A DNA stretch of 44,673 nucleotides from Candidatus Pollutiaquabacter sp. (GCA_947465495.1 CANIAS010000020.1:1-44673); one strand, 5' to 3'; shown: positions 1-9,026, counted from the first letter of the stretch. The notes: a model not told the origin generated them from the letters alone. A program made the numbers and translations.

Positions 1-568
1 AAATAAACATATAAATCAAAAATCCTCCTGCGAAGCCCAATCCCGAAGCGAGTGGCGTACTGGTGGACTGATCTTTCATATCACGTGTATCAATGGAAAC
101 CGAAGTACGAATGGAAGTCAACCGCTCGGGATCAATCCCGGCATCCAAATATTTATTTTCATTGATGACTTTTTCTAGGGTCTTTTCAATCCGCCCTACT
201 ACTTCAATTCCTGGTTGCGATTCCGAATAGAGTACAACGGCCTTTTCGAGTGAAGAAACATTGCTTGCTGCAGGAATAACTAACACCCCGAAGTAACCAG
301 AATCCTCTGCCATCCCTCTGACCAGCGAAACAGGAAGTTCTTTATAAATAAACTCCACTCGATCGGAGCTTTTAAACTTGCCCTTAAAGATTCCGGATTG
401 ATCCAACACGACAATGCACTTCTTTTCCGTATCAACCTTATCCATCAGAGCCACTGCCACAAAAAGTCCGCCCATCAGCAATGGCCCGAGGATGGTCATA
501 ATCAGAAAAGACTTCTTCCGAACTCGAGTGAGGTACTCGCGTTGTAGTATCAATAGTATTTTGCTCAT
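1..568 (-). CDS. ABC-2 type exporter permease (NatB/YhaP-like), 3' part cut by window edge
   Basis: The reading frame opens at the ATG on the minus strand at 568 and runs without a stop to base 1, giving about 189 N-terminal residues. The protein starts MSKILLILQREYLTRVRKKS, the usual cytoplasmic lead-in of ABC-2 permeases of the sodium-exporter type. A hydrophobic segment follows at about residues 21-42, then a long soluble, extracytoplasmic-looking domain. The remaining membrane helices would lie beyond the window. It begins 17 bases after the stop of the ATPase gene at 586-1512, so the two are probably one operon encoding one exporter. The substrate cannot be told; Na+ or drug/peptide export is known for relatives. 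The family call is firm at the level of ABC-2 permease and weaker for the subfamily. Confidence 0.8.
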   Translation of the reverse strand, partial: MSKILLILQREYLTRVRKKSFLIMTILGPLLMGGLFVAVALMDKVDTEKKCIVVLDQSGIFKGKFKSSDRVEFIYKELPVSLVRGMAEDSGYFGVLVIPAASNVSSLEKAVVLYSESQPGIEVVGRIEKTLEKVINENKYLDAGIDPERLTSIRTSVSIDTRDMKDQSTSTPLASGLGFAGGFLIYMFI

Positions 569-585
569 GGTACCTAAATAGGATT

Positions 586-1512
586 TCAACGATTGAGTTT
601 CGACAGATTGACTTGCTGAATGAAAATATCATTCATACTAGGCACCACCTCGTTCATGGAATAAATAGAGGAAATTGGAAGTAGGGTCTGGAGTAATTGA
701 TTCGTGGTTACGTTGGAATTCAATTTAATTGACATTGAATAATGATCATCCTCCGCAACATTATCCAACATCACTCCGAAGGGATTCAAGGCCTTGGATA
801 ATTCGATAGGATCACCGGCGTATTTGACTTGATATGCATGTGACCTAAATCTCCGACGAATGTCTTTTACGGATCCACTTAGGATTACTCTTGCACTATC
901 AATTAGTGCAATGTGCGTACATAATTCCTCTACACTTTCCATGCGGTGGGTTGACAACACAATGGTAGTCCCTTTACGACGGAGTTCTATCAATTCATTC
1001 TTGATCATTTCAGCATTGATAGGATCAAAACCGGTAAATGGTTCATCCAGAATTATAAATTCAGGATCGTGCAAGATGGTTGTAATGAACTGTACTTTTT
1101 GAGCCATGCCTTTAGACAGCTCTTCGATTTTCTTCTTCCACCAACCTTGTATTTCAAATTTCTCGAACCAATATTTGAGTCTGGAAATCGCATCTTTTCG
1201 GGAAAGCCCTTTCAATCTGGCAAGATAAAGTGCTTGCTCCCCCACTTCCATTTTCTTGTAAAGACCACGCTCTTCCGGGAGGTAACCCATGTGCAGCGAA
1301 TGTTGTGCTGAAAGCGGTTCGCCTTTGTAACGAACTTCGCCATGATCAGGTGCTGTAATCTGTGTAACAATCCTGATGAGGGAAGTTTTACCTGCACCAT
1401 TTGGACCTAGCAATCCGAAAACGCTGCCTTGTGGTATCGACAAGGAAATTTGCTCCAGCGCCAGGTGATTTGCGTACCGCTTGGTGACGTCTTTTATTTC
1501 AATGATATCCAT
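586..1512 (-). CDS. ABC transporter ATP-binding protein, NatA-like
   Basis: This 308-residue ATPase would power the adjacent ABC-2 permease at the cytoplasmic face of the membrane. Walker A GPNGAGKT lies at residues 36-43, the signature LSKGM at 132-136 and Walker B FIILDEP at 152-158. A switch histidine follows in STHR. About 90 residues after the nucleotide-binding domain form the DUF4162-type C-terminal extension found in NatA and gliding-type ABC ATPases. The gene begins downstream of the dnaJ terminator (1531-1565), so it is probably transcribed separately from dnaJ. Its product is a typical exporter subunit; the transported molecule is unknown. NatA of Bacillus is the best-studied relative, but the Na+ role is not transferable without experiment. 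Confidence 0.88.
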   Translation of the reverse strand: MDIIEIKDVTKRYANHLALEQISLSIPQGSVFGLLGPNGAGKTSLIRIVTQITAPDHGEVRYKGEPLSAQHSLHMGYLPEERGLYKKMEVGEQALYLARLKGLSRKDAISRLKYWFEKFEIQGWWKKKIEELSKGMAQKVQFITTILHDPEFIILDEPFTGFDPINAEMIKNELIELRRKGTTIVLSTHRMESVEELCTHIALIDSARVILSGSVKDIRRRFRSHAYQVKYAGDPIELSKALNPFGVMLDNVAEDDHYSMSIKLNSNVTTNQLLQTLLPISSIYSMNEVVPSMNDIFIQQVNLSKLNR

Positions 1513-1526
1513 AGGTATATTCAGCT

Positions 1527-1534
1527 CAAAAATA
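1527..1534 (-). promoter_or_regulatory. Candidate -7 element for the ABC exporter operon
   Basis: On the minus strand this reads TATTTTTG, a match to TAnnTTTG, 14 bases before the ATG at 1512. No TTG sits at the usual distance and the box overlaps the T-tract of the dnaJ terminator, so the match could be incidental. Confidence 0.35.
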
Positions 1535-1565
1535 AAAACCCCGGTACACCAATTGACCGGGGCTT
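1531..1565 (-). terminator. Intrinsic terminator after dnaJ
   Basis: A 7-bp perfect stem (CCCCGGT at 1539-1545 with ACCGGGG at 1556-1562) has a 10-base loop and is followed on the minus strand by GTTTTTATTTTTG. It lies about 20 bases past the dnaJ stop and separates grpE-dnaJ from the ABC exporter genes. Confidence 0.85.
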
Positions 1566-1583
1566 AAAATTAATTCTATTAAA

Positions 1584-2735
1584 TCAGGAGTGAAAAAACT
1601 CCCTCATTTTCTCGTAAAAGCTTTTATCGTTCTTACCGGGATTTGGTTTGAAATTGACTGACTCACGAAGTTTTTCCAATAATTTCTTTTCTTCTGAGGA
1701 CAAATGTTGAGGAGTCCACACATTAACATTTACCAAGATATCCCCGCGGCCATAGCTATTAACTGAAGGCAGCCCTTTCCCTTTCAATCGAAGCACTTTA
1801 CCTCCTTGTGTGCCGGCGTCCAATTTCACTTTGGCCTTCCCTTCCAGGGTAGGTATCTCCACGCTGGTCCCTAAAGCAGCATCAGCGAAATTCACGTAAA
1901 GGTCGTAAAGGAGGTGTTGGCCATCGCGGGTCAGTGAATCGTGAGGAGCTTCTTCGATGGCTATTAGCAGATCCCCAGGAATTCCACCGCGTTCTGCAGA
2001 ATTTCCCTTGCCGGTAACTGTCAGCTGCATGCCTTCGCCAACACCTGCAGGGATATTGATTGAAATCACTTCTTCGCCACGCTCAAGTCCGGAACCTGTG
2101 CACTTTTTACACTTATTAGCGATAACCTGACCTTCCCCGCTACACATCGGGCAGGTAGAGGCGGTGCGCATCTGACCAATAAAGGTATTGGTGACACGGT
2201 GCACTTGTCCGGAGCCGTTGCAAGTAGTGCATTTGGTAAATGAACCGCCCTCTTGCGCTCCGCTTCCTTTGCATCCTCCACAAGGGATAAACTTGTTGAC
2301 TTTGATTTTTTTCTCTACTCCGTTGGCAATTTCCTCCAACGTCAACTTGACTTTGATACGAAGATTAGTACCCCGATTAACTCGGCGACCACCTCTCGAA
2401 CCTCCGCCTCCAAAGAATCCTTCAAACGGACTTCCTTCACCGAACACATCCCCGAAATGCGAAAATATATCATCCATAGACATGCCGCCGCCGGAAAATC
2501 CGCCGCCAGCACCTCCGCCTTGATGACCAAACTGATCGTACCGTTTACGTTTTTCGGAATCGCTCAGTACTTCATACGCCTCAGCGGCTTCTTTAAACTT
2601 CTCCTCTGCCTCTTTATCGTTCGGATTACGATCCGGGTGATACTTCATAGCCATCTGACGGTAGGCCTTCTTGATATCGCCTTCCGCTGCGTTTTTGGCA
2701 ACTCCTAAAATTTCGTAGTAATCTCTTTTTGACAT
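1584..2735 (-). CDS. dnaJ: Chaperone DnaJ (Hsp40, type I)
   Basis: DnaJ delivers unfolded substrates to DnaK and stimulates its ATPase in the cytoplasm. The 383 residues carry the full type I layout. The J domain spans about 1-70 with HPD at 33-35, followed by a Gly/Phe-rich linker at about 71-120. The zinc region at 152-215 has four CxxCxGxG-type repeats ([32 protein letters not shown]), and the substrate-binding C-terminal domains complete the protein. The length is normal for the family. It follows grpE by 23 bases, so the two are almost certainly co-transcribed; dnaK is not in this window. No CIRCE or other heat-shock operator was recognised upstream of grpE. Confidence 0.98.
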   Translation of the reverse strand: MSKRDYYEILGVAKNAAEGDIKKAYRQMAMKYHPDRNPNDKEAEEKFKEAAEAYEVLSDSEKRKRYDQFGHQGGGAGGGFSGGGMSMDDIFSHFGDVFGEGSPFEGFFGGGGSRGGRRVNRGTNLRIKVKLTLEEIANGVEKKIKVNKFIPCGGCKGSGAQEGGSFTKCTTCNGSGQVHRVTNTFIGQMRTASTCPMCSGEGQVIANKCKKCTGSGLERGEEVISINIPAGVGEGMQLTVTGKGNSAERGGIPGDLLIAIEEAPHDSLTRDGQHLLYDLYVNFADAALGTSVEIPTLEGKAKVKLDAGTQGGKVLRLKGKGLPSVNSYGRGDILVNVNVWTPQHLSSEEKKLLEKLRESVNFKPNPGKNDKSFYEKMREFFHS

Positions 2736-2758
2736 GATTCGGAATTATGAGGAGCAAC

Positions 2759-3343
2759 TCAGATGGCGACAATGACTTGTGCGTAACGAAGTACTTTGTC
2801 ATGTAGAAAATAGCCCTTTGTAACTTCTTCGAGAACTATGCCTTTAGCCGATTCACTAGGGGCAGGTGCTTGTACGATGGCTTCATGAACGTCAAGGTCA
2901 AACGGCTTTCCGACTACATCCATTGGCTTCAATCCTTTTGCTTCCAAGGAACTTTTCATCTTATTATAGATCAATTGAATTCCTTCGCTAACGCTATCGG
3001 AACCTCCTGCTTTTATCGCCCGTTCAAAATCATCGATGGCGGGTAAAATAGCTAGAAAGATATCTGCTCCAGCCATTTTCACTAGATCCTGGCGTTCGCG
3101 AGCTACCCGTTTTTTGTAATTTTCAAATTCAGCTGCTAATCGATAATAATTATCCTGTATAGCCGTCAGTTCCGATTGAACCTTGGCAAGCGGATCTAGT
3201 TGCTCGATGGTATCGTTTGGTAATTCCTTTTCTTCGTGAAGGTCGTTACCGGTGTCAGGGGCATGGTTCTCGGCCTGATTGTTTGTCATAGCATTATTGG
3301 CAGTTTCGTCTGACATGTTCTTTTTTCGCTTAAAAAATGGCAT
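2759..3343 (-). CDS. grpE: Nucleotide exchange factor GrpE
   Basis: GrpE releases ADP from DnaK and so completes the DnaK-DnaJ chaperone cycle. The 194-residue protein has an acidic, low-complexity N-terminus (about 1-50) and a long helix of the dimerising coiled coil containing RLAAEFENYKKR at about 85-98. The C-terminal beta domain includes the family signature around GLKPMDVVGKPFD and HEAIVQAP. The start MPFFKRKKNMSDE is kept, but the internal Met in MSDE, nine codons later, is an equally plausible start because the first residues are poorly conserved in this family. The gene heads the grpE-dnaJ operon. No clear TAnnTTTG box was found between this gene and the thioredoxin gene upstream. 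Confidence 0.95.
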   Translation of the reverse strand: MPFFKRKKNMSDETANNAMTNNQAENHAPDTGNDLHEEKELPNDTIEQLDPLAKVQSELTAIQDNYYRLAAEFENYKKRVARERQDLVKMAGADIFLAILPAIDDFERAIKAGGSDSVSEGIQLIYNKMKSSLEAKGLKPMDVVGKPFDLDVHEAIVQAPAPSESAKGIVLEEVTKGYFLHDKVLRYAQVIVAI

Positions 3344-3413
3344 AATTAATATCGCTCGAAATTATTCAACTATTCTGCCATTGATTTAGAAGGGTCAATT
3401 TGTCAGCCATTGA

Positions 3414-3448
3414 AAACAAAAAACAGAAGGGAAATTCTCCTTCTGTTT
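3414..3448 (-). terminator. Intrinsic terminator after the TlpA-like gene
   Basis: A perfect 10-bp inverted repeat (3421-3430 with 3439-3448, core ACAGAAGG / CCTTCTGT) is followed on the minus strand by TTTGTTTTC. It lies 23 bases past the stop of the thioredoxin gene. Confidence 0.75.
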
Positions 3449-3471
3449 CGTTAATCCTCCAAAGAATGGGA

Positions 3472-3990
3472 TTATTTTTTCAATTGCTTTTCGAGCTCTT
3501 CATCGAGGGATGGACCACGGAGGTTGCGGGCAATGATGACACCATTACCATCGATTAACCAGTTGGTTGGAATGGACTGGACACCATAGTCGCGACCTGC
3601 ATCAGAATACCACCATTTCAAATCAGAAACATGGCTAGGCCATTCGAGACCATCCTGTTTGATAGCATTAACCCAAGGCTCTTTTGATTTATCCAAGGAC
3701 ACACCGTAAACGGTAAATCCTTTACCATTTTTGAATGATTTGTCTTTGTATTGCTTATAGGCGCGTACAACGTTGGGGTTTTCTGCCCGACAAGGACCAC
3801 ACCAGGAAGCCCAGAAATCGATAAGCACTACTTTTCCTTTTAATGAAGACAATGGCAGGGCTTTGCCATCAGGAGTTGGCAAGTTAATTTCAGGAGCAAT
3901 ATTGCCGATCTCTGTTCCACGTATCAATGATTGTGAAAATGACGTGTAGGTAGCGAAGACTGCGATCAGGAGAATGAGTGTTCTTTTCAT
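3472..3990 (-). CDS. TlpA/ResA-like secreted thioredoxin-fold protein
   Basis: This 172-residue protein is predicted to be exported and to act as a disulfide reductase or oxidoreductase in the periplasm. The start at 3990 was chosen because it opens directly into a signal peptide (MKRTLILLIAVFATYTSFSQ). The open frame runs 23 codons further upstream to 4059, but that part does not look like a leader. The thioredoxin fold begins with the AhpC/TSA-like sequence IAPEINLPTPDGK, and the active site WCGPC is at residues 63-67. A cis-proline loop SIPTNWLID follows near the C-terminus. No cytochrome maturation genes are adjacent, so the physiological partner is unknown. Assignment to the TlpA-like group is firm; a ResA role specifically is not shown. 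Confidence 0.88.
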   Translation of the reverse strand: MKRTLILLIAVFATYTSFSQSLIRGTEIGNIAPEINLPTPDGKALPLSSLKGKVVLIDFWASWCGPCRAENPNVVRAYKQYKDKSFKNGKGFTVYGVSLDKSKEPWVNAIKQDGLEWPSHVSDLKWWYSDAGRDYGVQSIPTNWLIDGNGVIIARNLRGPSLDEELEKQLKK

Positions 3991-4117
3991 ATCAATTCGT
4001 TTTAGGTGGGTCGACATTACAAAGTTCTTGCCACTGTTTGCAATATTACTGAAAATCATTGAAAATCAGAAGTTACAAAGTAGCGGAAATAGGCTTCCAT
4101 TCAGTCATGCCGCAGTA

Positions 4118-5431
4118 TCAGACGCGTTTAATTTGTGCTCCCAGTGCATTCAATCGCTCATCAATACGTTGGTATCCGCGGTCAATTTGTTCAATATTAT
4201 GAATCACTGATTTGCCATTTGCGGACATAGCAGCGATAAGAAGGGCCACGCCAGCGCGTATATCGGGTGAGGTCATTTGGATCGCACGCAACGGAAAGCG
4301 GCGATTAAGTCCGATTACAGTGGCCCGGTGAGGATCACACAGAATGATTTGGGCCCCCATATCTATGAGCTTGTCGACGAAGAACAATCTGCTTTCGAAC
4401 ATTTTTTGGTGAATCAACACTGTTCCGGCAGCCTGCGTAGCAGTAACTAGAATTACGCTTAACAGATCAGGCGTAAAACCAGGCCATATTTGATCGGCTA
4501 CAGTTAGAATGGACCCATCGATGAACGTATCGATTTCATAATGTTCTTGTCGGGGAATAAACAAATCATCTCCCCGCAGTTCCATTTGAATTCCTAACCG
4601 ACGGAACACTTCAGGAATCTGACCCAGATTCGGATAGCTCACATCCTTGATGGTGAGTTCAGACATGGTCATGGCGGCCAAACCGATGAAAGAACCAATC
4701 TCAATCATGTCTGGAAGCATCTTGTGTTCGGTGCCTTTGAGGGAAGTAACACCTTCGATGATCAGCATGTTAGAACCAATACCTGATATCTTTGCACCCA
4801 TTCGATTCAGCATGCGGCAAAGTTGCTGCAAGTAGGGTTCGCAAGCGGCATTGTAGATGGTTGTTGTACCCTCTGCCATGACAGCGGCCATAACGATGTT
4901 AGCCGTACCGGTAACGGACGCCTCGTCCAGGAGCATGTAGGCGCCTTTCAATTTTTTCGATTTGACCGTATAGAAACTATCATTTTCGGAATAGGCGAAT
5001 TCAGCGCCTAGACTTTGAAAACCGAGAAAGTGAGTATCCAATCGACGGCGACCTATTTTATCGCCGCCCGGTTTGGGGATTTTAGCATATCCGAAACGGG
5101 CAAGCAGGGGCCCAACAATCATGATGGAACCGCGAAGCGCTGCTGCTTGCTTTTTAAAATCGGGTGTTTCGAGATAGTCGAGATTGATGTTCTTCGCTTC
5201 AAAAGTAAATTCACCTTTGAGCACTCCCGTTTGTTCCACATGAACACCCAGGTGCTGAAGCAACTCGATTAGCTTATTGACATCACGGATATCAGGGATA
5301 TTTCGGATAACTACTTTTTCAGGGGTCAGCAACGTTGCGCACAGAATTTGTAACGCTTCATTTTTTGCTCCTTGAGGCACAATCTCACCATGGAGTTCAG
5401 TACCGCCTATAACTTCAAAACTATTGCCCAT
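4118..5431 (-). CDS. murA: UDP-N-acetylglucosamine 1-carboxyvinyltransferase MurA (Asp variant)
   Basis: MurA transfers enolpyruvate from PEP to UDP-GlcNAc, the first committed step of peptidoglycan synthesis, in the cytoplasm. The 437-residue protein aligns over its full length with the EPSP-synthase fold. KN at 23-24 matches the conserved Lys-Asn pair, and the substrate loop reads PGGDKIGRRRLD starting at residue 121. The C-terminus carries DIRAGVALLIAA and IDRGYQRIDERL. The Cys that fosfomycin alkylates in the E. coli enzyme (PGGC) is Asp124 here, which in other bacteria leaves the enzyme active but fosfomycin-insensitive. No other cell-wall gene is adjacent. The reaction assignment is very secure; the drug prediction follows from known Cys-to-Asp MurA enzymes. 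Confidence 0.97.
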   Translation of the reverse strand: MGNSFEVIGGTELHGEIVPQGAKNEALQILCATLLTPEKVVIRNIPDIRDVNKLIELLQHLGVHVEQTGVLKGEFTFEAKNINLDYLETPDFKKQAAALRGSIMIVGPLLARFGYAKIPKPGGDKIGRRRLDTHFLGFQSLGAEFAYSENDSFYTVKSKKLKGAYMLLDEASVTGTANIVMAAVMAEGTTTIYNAACEPYLQQLCRMLNRMGAKISGIGSNMLIIEGVTSLKGTEHKMLPDMIEIGSFIGLAAMTMSELTIKDVSYPNLGQIPEVFRRLGIQMELRGDDLFIPRQEHYEIDTFIDGSILTVADQIWPGFTPDLLSVILVTATQAAGTVLIHQKMFESRLFFVDKLIDMGAQIILCDPHRATVIGLNRRFPLRAIQMTSPDIRAGVALLIAAMSANGKSVIHNIEQIDRGYQRIDERLNALGAQIKRV

Positions 5432-5569
5432 TGTTAGTGAACGGATTACGATGGCAGTAGCTACATTTTACTGCACTACGAAGTAAGCAGGCTACAGCCG
5501 ATTATGGCATTAAACCATCAAAAGTTTTAAACATGATTTTTAGCTCCGGAAGAAGGAGCATAACAGCAG

Positions 5570-6241
5570 TTACTTCTTGCGTTTTTTATTATTGCGCTTG
5601 GAGTGCTTGATAATCTTGGTACTATTCTCGCGCATCTTTTCTTTACCCATAGCGAGCATTTCAGCAGTATGGTTTAGACGGGCAGTTTCAGAAAGCCGCA
5701 ATCGATTGTCCGACAATTCTTCTAGGTGAGAAAGGATGGTAGCGTCTTCCACAGAGTCCTTGTTCCATGTAAGGTAAGACAGCTTCATATAGTTAGCCAG
5801 ATTACGAGCAAACTGCTCTTTCTTTGGACCATCTTCCAGGGAAGAGATGTGACGAATCATGTCCTCCATCGTCTTTCCATAGTATTTATACTGAATATCA
5901 CTGGTTGGATAAGCGACGCGCGCCGGTTTTAAACGGGAAGCTTCGCGGGCCGGGGCAGGATAAGGTCCATCAACATCGAGTTTATACCCTGATATGATGT
6001 GTAAATGATCCCACAACTTATGCTTATAGTCGACTGTTTCACGCACCTGAGGATGCAGATAACCCATGACATTAACAATCATGTTAGCGAGTTGAGTCCG
6101 CTTTTCACGGTCTTCCACTTGGACGGCACGTTCCACCATCTTTTGGACATTTCGTCCATACTCAGAAATTATCAGCTGTTCGCGCTTCGTATTGTACTCG
6201 ACGCTTTCGACCGACGGTTGCAGCCGTTTCGATTTTGCCAT
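5570..6241 (-). CDS. DUF4290 family protein, function unknown
   Basis: I recognise this as a DUF4290 protein, a family largely confined to Bacteroidota and without an assigned role. The chosen start at 6241 gives 223 residues beginning MAKSKRLQPS. A Met 14 codons upstream (6283) is possible, but its extra residues look like read-through of the leader. The protein is soluble, mainly helical and charged. It has a Pro-rich stretch DGPYPAPARE in the middle and a strongly basic tail rich in Lys, Arg and Asn that could bind nucleic acid; that idea is only inference from composition. No signal peptide or membrane segment is visible. A well-formed promoter lies upstream at 6312-6342, so it is probably its own transcription unit. 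Confidence 0.8.
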   Translation of the reverse strand: MAKSKRLQPSVESVEYNTKREQLIISEYGRNVQKMVERAVQVEDREKRTQLANMIVNVMGYLHPQVRETVDYKHKLWDHLHIISGYKLDVDGPYPAPAREASRLKPARVAYPTSDIQYKYYGKTMEDMIRHISSLEDGPKKEQFARNLANYMKLSYLTWNKDSVEDATILSHLEELSDNRLRLSETARLNHTAEMLAMGKEKMRENSTKIIKHSKRNNKKRKK

Positions 6242-6311
6242 TCGGAAAGTTATTTTTCGGAAAAGGCTGCTAAAGCAATCCAATCATTGGAAGGAGCAAC
6301 CACTTACGATA

Positions 6312-6342
6312 CAAATATAAGGAACTGACCGTCAAACTCCAA
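6312..6342 (-). promoter_or_regulatory. Promoter of the DUF4290 gene
   Basis: The minus strand reads TTG (6342-6340), 20 bases, then TATATTTG (6319-6312), the Bacteroidota -33/-7 arrangement. The upstream box lies inside the 3' end of the helicase gene. The leader would be about 65 bases to the ATG at 6241. Confidence 0.65.
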
Positions 6343-8710
6343 CTATCTGTAGTTTGGCGAATTTGAGCAACAAATGCTTGTTGCCGACCCCTGGAAAGAA
6401 AACCGTTGCTTTCAAATCGGGAGCTTTGCCTTCGACTAGGAGCACTTTCCCCTTCCCAAAGCGTTCGTGAATCACTTCCATCCCTGACTGTATAGCAGAG
6501 GAGTCGTCGCCCACAAAATTCCTCACCTCCGATGACGTGACCTTCTTCAACTTGGCCGGAACAGGATTATCCACCACTACCGGCTTGGATGAATTCGATG
6601 ACTTTGCGGACCCGGTGGATTTAGTATACGTGGTAGGTCTCGCGGAGCGACCAGAGTAACGCTGGTCCCAGCGATTTTCCGATTCTTCAAAGGGAAGTTT
6701 GTTCTTGATCGGTCGTGGGCCAACCTCCTGAATGAATTCTTGATCAATTTCCTCGAGAAACCGGCTAGGGTCATTGCTTACCAAGTTACCCCAACGATAG
6801 CGCGAGTTAGCGTAGCTTATGGTGAGTTTACTTTCTGCCCTTGTAATGGCCACATAAAAAAGCCTGCGCTCTTCTTCCAGATCCTCTCTGGAATCCAACG
6901 ACATCTGTGATGGAAAAAGGTTCTCTTCCAATCCAACAACATTAACCGCTTTGAATTCAAGTCCCTTTGCGGCGTGCACTGTCATTAGCGATACAACGTC
7001 ATCGTTTTTCTCCGCTTCATCATCGGCATCAGTCAGCAAGGCAATGTCCTGCATGAACATTTCCAAAGTACGGATTTGATCGGGATCCTGTGACACTTCT
7101 TCATCGCCACGTGGCGTAATGCTTCGACCGGTTTCTGTAAATTCACGAATACCATTTAATAATTCCTGCACGTTCTCGTAACGACTTAGTCCTTCCGGAG
7201 TCTTATCTTCATACAACTCACGCAACAATCCCGTAGAGGATGCTACCTGACTGGCTAATTCCCATGCGTCGCTTGTTTTCAGCTTGACTTGAAAACTTCG
7301 AATGGTAGTGACGAAATCATTGAGACGGCCGAGCGTACCACTGTTAAAACCACCGGCATTCGTAGCAGGATCTGAAAGGATATTCCAGATGGTTGATTCG
7401 CGTTCAACGGCTGAAACCACCAACTTATCGATGGTAGTTTTACCGATACCACGAGCCGGCACATTGATAATTCGTTTGACTGCTTCTTCATCGTGTGGGT
7501 TAATAATTAGCCGAAAATAAGCCAGCAGGTCTTTGATCTCTTTGCGCTTGTAAAAGGACAGCCCGCCATAGATACGATATGGAATGTTCATTTTACGCAA
7601 TGCTTCTTCCATAGAGCGAGACTGCGCATTAGTTCGATAAAGAATGGCGAAATCCTTGTTGCGCCATTGATGAGAAACCTTTGCTTCGAAGATAGAATTA
7701 GCAACCATCACTCCCTCTTCGTTGTCACTTAAAGCACGTAGCAGTTGTATTCTCTCACCGTGCTCGTTGGCAGTCCAAACTGTTTTTTTAATTTGCTTCT
7801 GATTCTTGGCAATGACGCAATTAGCAGCTTGCACGATCATGTTGGTGGAACGGTAGTTTTGTTCCAACTTGAATACCTTTAAATCAGTAAAGTCCCTTTC
7901 GAATGAAAGTATGTTTTGAATATTAGCACCGCGGAACGCATAGATGGATTGGGCATCGTCCCCCACAACACAAATATTTTCAAAGGCAGCGGCCAGTTTT
8001 TTTAAGATACTGTATTGCGCATAGTTGGTGTCCTGAAACTCATCCACCATGATGTACTTGAACTTATGCTGATATTTATGAAGCGCCTCTGGAAATTTCG
8101 TCAGCAGGACGTGCATGTTGTAGAGCAGATCATCGAAATCCATTCCCGATGCACGAAAACATCGCTTGACGTACAGTTCGAAGAGCAGTCCAACTTTCGG
8201 GCGACCAGAAGCAATATCGTCGCTAATAAAGCTTACGTTTTGTTGGTACTCCTGCCAGGAATAGAGGTTATTCTTAGCGGCGGAGATCCGATTAAGAACA
8301 ACATCCGGTTTATAGATTTTGTCATCAAGTCCTTGTTCACGCAACAGATCCTTCATTAAACTTTTTGCATCATCCGTATCGTAGATGGTGAAGTTGGACG
8401 GATAACCGAGATTACCGGCTTCAATACGCAGGATCTTGGCAAAGACGGCGTGGAAGGTCCCCATCCAAAGGTTTCGGGCTTCTCCACCGACCACCGTTTC
8501 AATACGTCCGCGCATTTCCTTGGCGGCTTTATTGGTAAAGGTCAAGGAAAGGATATTAAACGGGTCTACACCTGAACGTATGAGATGAGCGATTCGGTAC
8601 GTCAGCACCCTTGTCTTCCCAGAACCTGCTCCGGCGATAATCATGACGGGACCATTTAGTTGGGTGACAGCAGCTCGCTGCGGTTCGTTGAGTTCGTCTA
8701 AGTAGTTCAT
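6332..8710 (-). CDS. UvrD/PcrA-type superfamily 1 DNA helicase
   Basis: This is a 3'-5' ATP-dependent DNA helicase for nucleotide excision repair, mismatch repair or replication-fork maintenance. The start at 8710 (MNYLDELNEPQ) matches the usual PcrA/UvrD N-terminus; the frame extends ten codons upstream to 8740 with no family similarity. The protein has 792 residues. Walker A AGAGSGKT is at 26-33 and the Q-motif at about 8-12, with the Walker B box DEFQDT, motif III GDDAQSIYAFRG and motif VI VAITRAESKL further on. The last 50 residues form the Tudor-like domain (HERFGKGKVLLVEG) that in relatives contacts RNA polymerase. A Ser/Thr/Lys-rich linker at about 670-720 precedes it. PcrA and UvrD cannot be told apart confidently in this phylum. 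Confidence 0.95.
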   Translation of the reverse strand: MNYLDELNEPQRAAVTQLNGPVMIIAGAGSGKTRVLTYRIAHLIRSGVDPFNILSLTFTNKAAKEMRGRIETVVGGEARNLWMGTFHAVFAKILRIEAGNLGYPSNFTIYDTDDAKSLMKDLLREQGLDDKIYKPDVVLNRISAAKNNLYSWQEYQQNVSFISDDIASGRPKVGLLFELYVKRCFRASGMDFDDLLYNMHVLLTKFPEALHKYQHKFKYIMVDEFQDTNYAQYSILKKLAAAFENICVVGDDAQSIYAFRGANIQNILSFERDFTDLKVFKLEQNYRSTNMIVQAANCVIAKNQKQIKKTVWTANEHGERIQLLRALSDNEEGVMVANSIFEAKVSHQWRNKDFAILYRTNAQSRSMEEALRKMNIPYRIYGGLSFYKRKEIKDLLAYFRLIINPHDEEAVKRIINVPARGIGKTTIDKLVVSAVERESTIWNILSDPATNAGGFNSGTLGRLNDFVTTIRSFQVKLKTSDAWELASQVASSTGLLRELYEDKTPEGLSRYENVQELLNGIREFTETGRSITPRGDEEVSQDPDQIRTLEMFMQDIALLTDADDEAEKNDDVVSLMTVHAAKGLEFKAVNVVGLEENLFPSQMSLDSREDLEEERRLFYVAITRAESKLTISYANSRYRWGNLVSNDPSRFLEEIDQEFIQEVGPRPIKNKLPFEESENRWDQRYSGRSARPTTYTKSTGSAKSSNSSKPVVVDNPVPAKLKKVTSSEVRNFVGDDSSAIQSGMEVIHERFGKGKVLLVEGKAPDLKATVFFPGVGNKHLLLKFAKLQIVGV

Positions 8711-8801
8711 GGAATAAGATCGGGGATAATCAAACCGCAAGGTGAACGTACGGCAAACCGGGAAAAAGCGGAAATAACGCTAAAAGCACCGATTATTTAC
8801 T

Positions 8802-8809
8802 CAAAAGTA
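8802..8809 (-). promoter_or_regulatory. Candidate -7 element for the helicase gene
   Basis: The minus strand reads TACTTTTG here, a perfect TAnnTTTG match 91 bases before the ATG at 8710. No TTG is found at the normal upstream distance. Confidence 0.45.
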
Positions 8810-8910
8810 CCTATTTATCAACCTATGAATTTAATCTGAAGCATTTATTAATCAACAAATAGCGGGTTTTAGGCTAACCGATCATCGTTTAATGCTTTCT
8901 GGTCTTTCTC

Positions 8911-8941
8911 TTGGTAAAATCAGGATGGAGTATTATCTTTG
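8911..8941 (+). promoter_or_regulatory. Promoter of rpsP
   Basis: TTG (8911-8913), 20 bases, then TATCTTTG (8934-8941) is a full Bacteroidota-type promoter. Transcription would start near 8946, leaving a leader of about 80 bases before the rpsP ATG at 9027. Confidence 0.75.
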
Positions 8942-9026
8942 CGCACCTTTTTAAAACAGCACGCGGAGAATGCTGATCTGCCTAGGTCGGTAGAAAAGGG
9001 AAAAAAGAACCATTTATACCAAAAAA

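Larger units (their letters stand above)
8711..9026. other. Divergent intergenic region between helicase and rpsP
   Basis: These 316 bases lie between two divergent genes. They hold a -7-like box for the helicase (8802-8809, minus) and a good promoter for rpsP (8911-8941, plus), plus an rpsP leader of roughly 80 bases. I see no small gene, tRNA or strong hairpin. The stretch 8820-8900 is A/T-rich and otherwise featureless to me. Confidence 0.7.

Noticed and set aside
2188-2708. Plus-strand frames of 111 and 151 codons opposite dnaJ
   Set aside because: They lie wholly within the coding region of dnaJ on the other strand; composition follows that gene, and no start signal or family match is seen.
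3991-4059. Upstream start for the TlpA-like gene
   Set aside because: The extra 23 residues are not part of a signal peptide, whereas the start at 3990 opens directly into one.
5541-5562. Hairpin GCTCC/GGAGC as terminator of the DUF4290 gene
   Set aside because: The stem is only 5 bp and the following minus-strand sequence is TAAAAATC, not a T-tract, so it is not called.
6242-6283. Upstream start for the DUF4290 gene
   Set aside because: The extra 14 codons lack similarity to the basic N-terminus; the Met at 6241 gives a compact, usual beginning.
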